Of a DNA stretch of 43,205 nucleotides, positions 41,785 through 43,205 are shown one piece after another. Both the position numbers and the translations under genes were made by a program. The stretch's first letter is position 1, and every line of letters begins with the position of its first letter. Below the pieces are notes generated by a model, which saw nothing but the letters and a program-made list of their open reading frames with translations, searched no databases and had not been told where the DNA came from. Source of the stretch: Rhizobium sp. ASV20. GTDB lineage: Bacteria; Pseudomonadota; Alphaproteobacteria; Rhizobiales; Rhizobiaceae. The stretch covers positions 1-43,205 of the forward strand of contig NZ_JAELTU010000051.1 in the NCBI RefSeq assembly GCF_016429015.1, in the 5' to 3' direction.

Positions 41785-42930
41785 TCATGAAGCGACTAAT
41801 GGGCCGGGTCTGTCGTTTCGGGCAGCTGCCGCGTCTCCAGCCGCCAGAAGCCTCGCCATGGCGCTCAACAGATCGGTCTGCGAGATCAGACCGAGCACCC
41901 GCCGATCGGCATCGACGACGATGACGGCATGTGTGCGTCCATCGGTCAAAACGGGCAGGAGCGATAGAGCTGGGTCGGCAGCATCGGCAGTCTCCGGCTT
42001 TGACAGCGCCCGCTCGATGCTGCCGATGCCTTCCGAAAGCTCGCGCAGGCCGATCGTCCCGATCAGCCGCCCTTCCCGATCCTTCACCGGCAGCGTGCGG
42101 ATATTGTGCTTCAACAGAAGATAACGGGCATGATCCGGCTCTGCATTCTCAGTGATGGCGATGACATCGCGCGACATGATATCCGCGCAGCTGATGTCGC
42201 CGTGCGACCGCATGGCCGCCTGCAGCTCAACCTGGCGCAACAGCCGGCTGAGGTCTGCACGGTCGATATCGAAAGTCTCGTCAAAGACTTCCAGGGCGGA
42301 ATCGACGTCTTCCTCGCGAAAGCCCACGCGCAAAGGCGGCGGCAGATCGCGCGTCTGATGAGTATTTTCCACAGGCCTCGCCGCGACATGCGGATAATTG
42401 CGTTTCGAAAGCTTGTGGAACACCAGTCCGAGGCCGACGAGAATGCACGAATTCAAGGCAACCGGTATGAAGGGAAACAGGAACCCCCAGCCCGCAACCA
42501 CCGGGCCGCCGAGAACTGCCGTCAGCGCCGCCGCGCCGCCCGGCGGATGAAGACAGCGCGTCAGCGACATTGCGGCGATCGCCAGCGAGACGCCGACCCC
42601 GATTGCGATAATTGGGTCATGGATGAGATAGGCTGCGATGATACCCATCATGGCAGAGATTGTATTGCCGCCGATGATCGACCAGGGTTGGGCGAGCGGA
42701 CTGGCGGGCACGGCGAAAAGCAGCACGGCGGACGCGCCCATCGGCGCGACGATGAGCGGAAGATGCGGCCCCTGCCCAAAGAAGTAGCCGCTGATGACGC
42801 CGGTAAGACCGATGCCGATCAGCGCACCGAGGCACGCCATCAACCGTTCGCGGAGCGTGGCACCGGCGAGGATCGGGGAAAACAGGCGGAACCGACCGGT
42901 TCTCGCCTTCTGGGGGGCTGGACGCTGCAT
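41785..42930 (-). CDS. HPP-family membrane protein with C-terminal CBS-domain pair
   Basis: This 381-residue inner-membrane protein has an HPP domain (residues about 20-180) with four to five membrane helices and the name-giving motif CLHPPGGAAAL at 126-136, then a cytoplasmic tail with two CBS motifs (about 240-365; CADIMSRDVIAITENAE, NIRTLPVKDREGRLIGTIGL, THAVIVVDADRRVLGLISQT). HPP proteins in cyanobacteria and plants transport nitrite; the bacterial HPP-CBS fusions are uncharacterised in substrate. CBS pairs normally bind adenine nucleotides and gate the attached protein. A LysR-type gene ends 50 bp upstream on the same strand. Confidence 0.92.
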   Translation of the reverse strand: MQRPAPQKARTGRFRLFSPILAGATLRERLMACLGALIGIGLTGVISGYFFGQGPHLPLIVAPMGASAVLLFAVPASPLAQPWSIIGGNTISAMMGIIAAYLIHDPIIAIGVGVSLAIAAMSLTRCLHPPGGAAALTAVLGGPVVAGWGFLFPFIPVALNSCILVGLGLVFHKLSKRNYPHVAARPVENTHQTRDLPPPLRVGFREEDVDSALEVFDETFDIDRADLSRLLRQVELQAAMRSHGDISCADIMSRDVIAITENAEPDHARYLLLKHNIRTLPVKDREGRLIGTIGLRELSEGIGSIERALSKPETADAADPALSLLPVLTDGRTHAVIVVDADRRVLGLISQTDLLSAMARLLAAGDAAAARNDRPGPLVAS

Positions 42931-42980
42931 GATGAAACCAGTCTTGAAGAGATATGGCGGGAATGAATGACGAAACTCGG

Positions 42981-43205
42981 CTAATGCGCCACCCGTCGGG
43001 CGACGCTGGCCTTGGTGGTGACGAGGACCTCGCGAAACGCGGCGAATGCGTTCGGGCGGTCCTGCCGGCGAGAGATGAGCATGGTATCGACGGTGGCGAG
43101 CTGGTGCGTCGGCGAAACCATCGGCCAGTGCATCAGATCGAGGACCGACTTAGGCATGACACCGGCAGTGTTGCCGGCAGCCACACTCGCGAGGATGGCG
43201 TGATA
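42981..43205 (-). CDS. LysR-family transcriptional regulator, C-terminal part only (truncated by the window edge)
   Basis: The frame is open from the right edge to the stop at 42981-42983 and gives 74 residues. HAILASVAAGNTAGVMPKSV matches the effector-binding domain of LysR proteins (the 'AVAAGxGxALLP' strand and helix), and the tail (TVDTMLISRRQDRPNAFAAF) matches the last strand and helix. The DNA-binding domain lies beyond the window. The gene is directly upstream of the HPP-CBS gene in the same direction. Confidence 0.8.
   Translation of the reverse strand, partial: YHAILASVAAGNTAGVMPKSVLDLMHWPMVSPTHQLATVDTMLISRRQDRPNAFAAFREVLVTTKASVARRVAH

Noticed and set aside
1..43205. CRISPR arrays, tRNA/rRNA genes, insertion sequences, prophage or toxin-antitoxin pairs
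   Set aside because: None seen: no regular spaced repeats, no transposase or integrase motifs, no cloverleaf-like sequence noticed by eye; a tRNA scan would be the decisive check.

Overview
The window looks like part of an alphaproteobacterial (Rhizobiales; Rhizobium/Agrobacterium/Sinorhizobium-like) replicon. This rests on high-GC codon use, GTG/TTG starts behind strong AGGAGG sites, the very high density of ABC importers, a DUF1217-type flagellum-associated repeat protein, a TadE/TadG pair and an HPP-CBS protein. No rRNA, tRNA, CRISPR array, phage or insertion sequence was recognised. Whether this is chromosome or megaplasmid cannot be told from the sequence.

Layout. 1-731: 3' part of a class I PPK2 polyphosphate kinase, ending in a strong hairpin. 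858-2141: a PLP enzyme of the cystathionine gamma-synthase family. 2221-2868: a secreted protein of unknown function. 2914-9014: cassette 1, with an RpiR-type regulator and a Pot-type binding protein on the minus strand, divergent from an ATPase, two permeases and a DmpA-type (S58) aminopeptidase. 9140-10479: a wrecked LysR gene facing an intact short-chain dehydrogenase. 10555-12759: a 734-residue protein with about six DUF1217-like repeats. 13021-15179: tadE-tadG. 15759-26626: cassette 2, with a MalT-like LuxR regulator, hydantoinase/oxoprolinase subunits B and A, a complete second Pot-type ABC importer, and a coupled micro-ORF and 70-residue protein at its end. 26965-28311: a secreted DUF882 (YcbK-like) murein peptidase. 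28518-31056: a small lipoprotein and a two-component system. 31102-41236: cassette 3, with a divergent LysR regulator, a diaminopimelate-decarboxylase paralogue, a complete dipeptide-type ABC importer, a YkuD-domain protein without signal peptide and a D-aminopeptidase (Dap). 41311-43205: a small secreted Gly/Arg/His-rich protein, an HPP-CBS membrane protein and the 3' end of another LysR gene.

How it works together. Three times in about 37 kb a complete ABC importer is joined in one operon, or a near-operon, to cytoplasmic hydrolases for unusual amide or peptide bonds, each with its own regulator: DmpA-type aminopeptidase, hydantoinase/oxoprolinase, and D-aminopeptidase plus YkuD plus DAP decarboxylase. 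Cassette 3 is the most striking. Its content matches uptake and stepwise dismantling of peptidoglycan-derived or other D-amino-acid/meso-DAP peptides to D-alanine and lysine. That reading is an inference from gene content, not something shown by the sequence.
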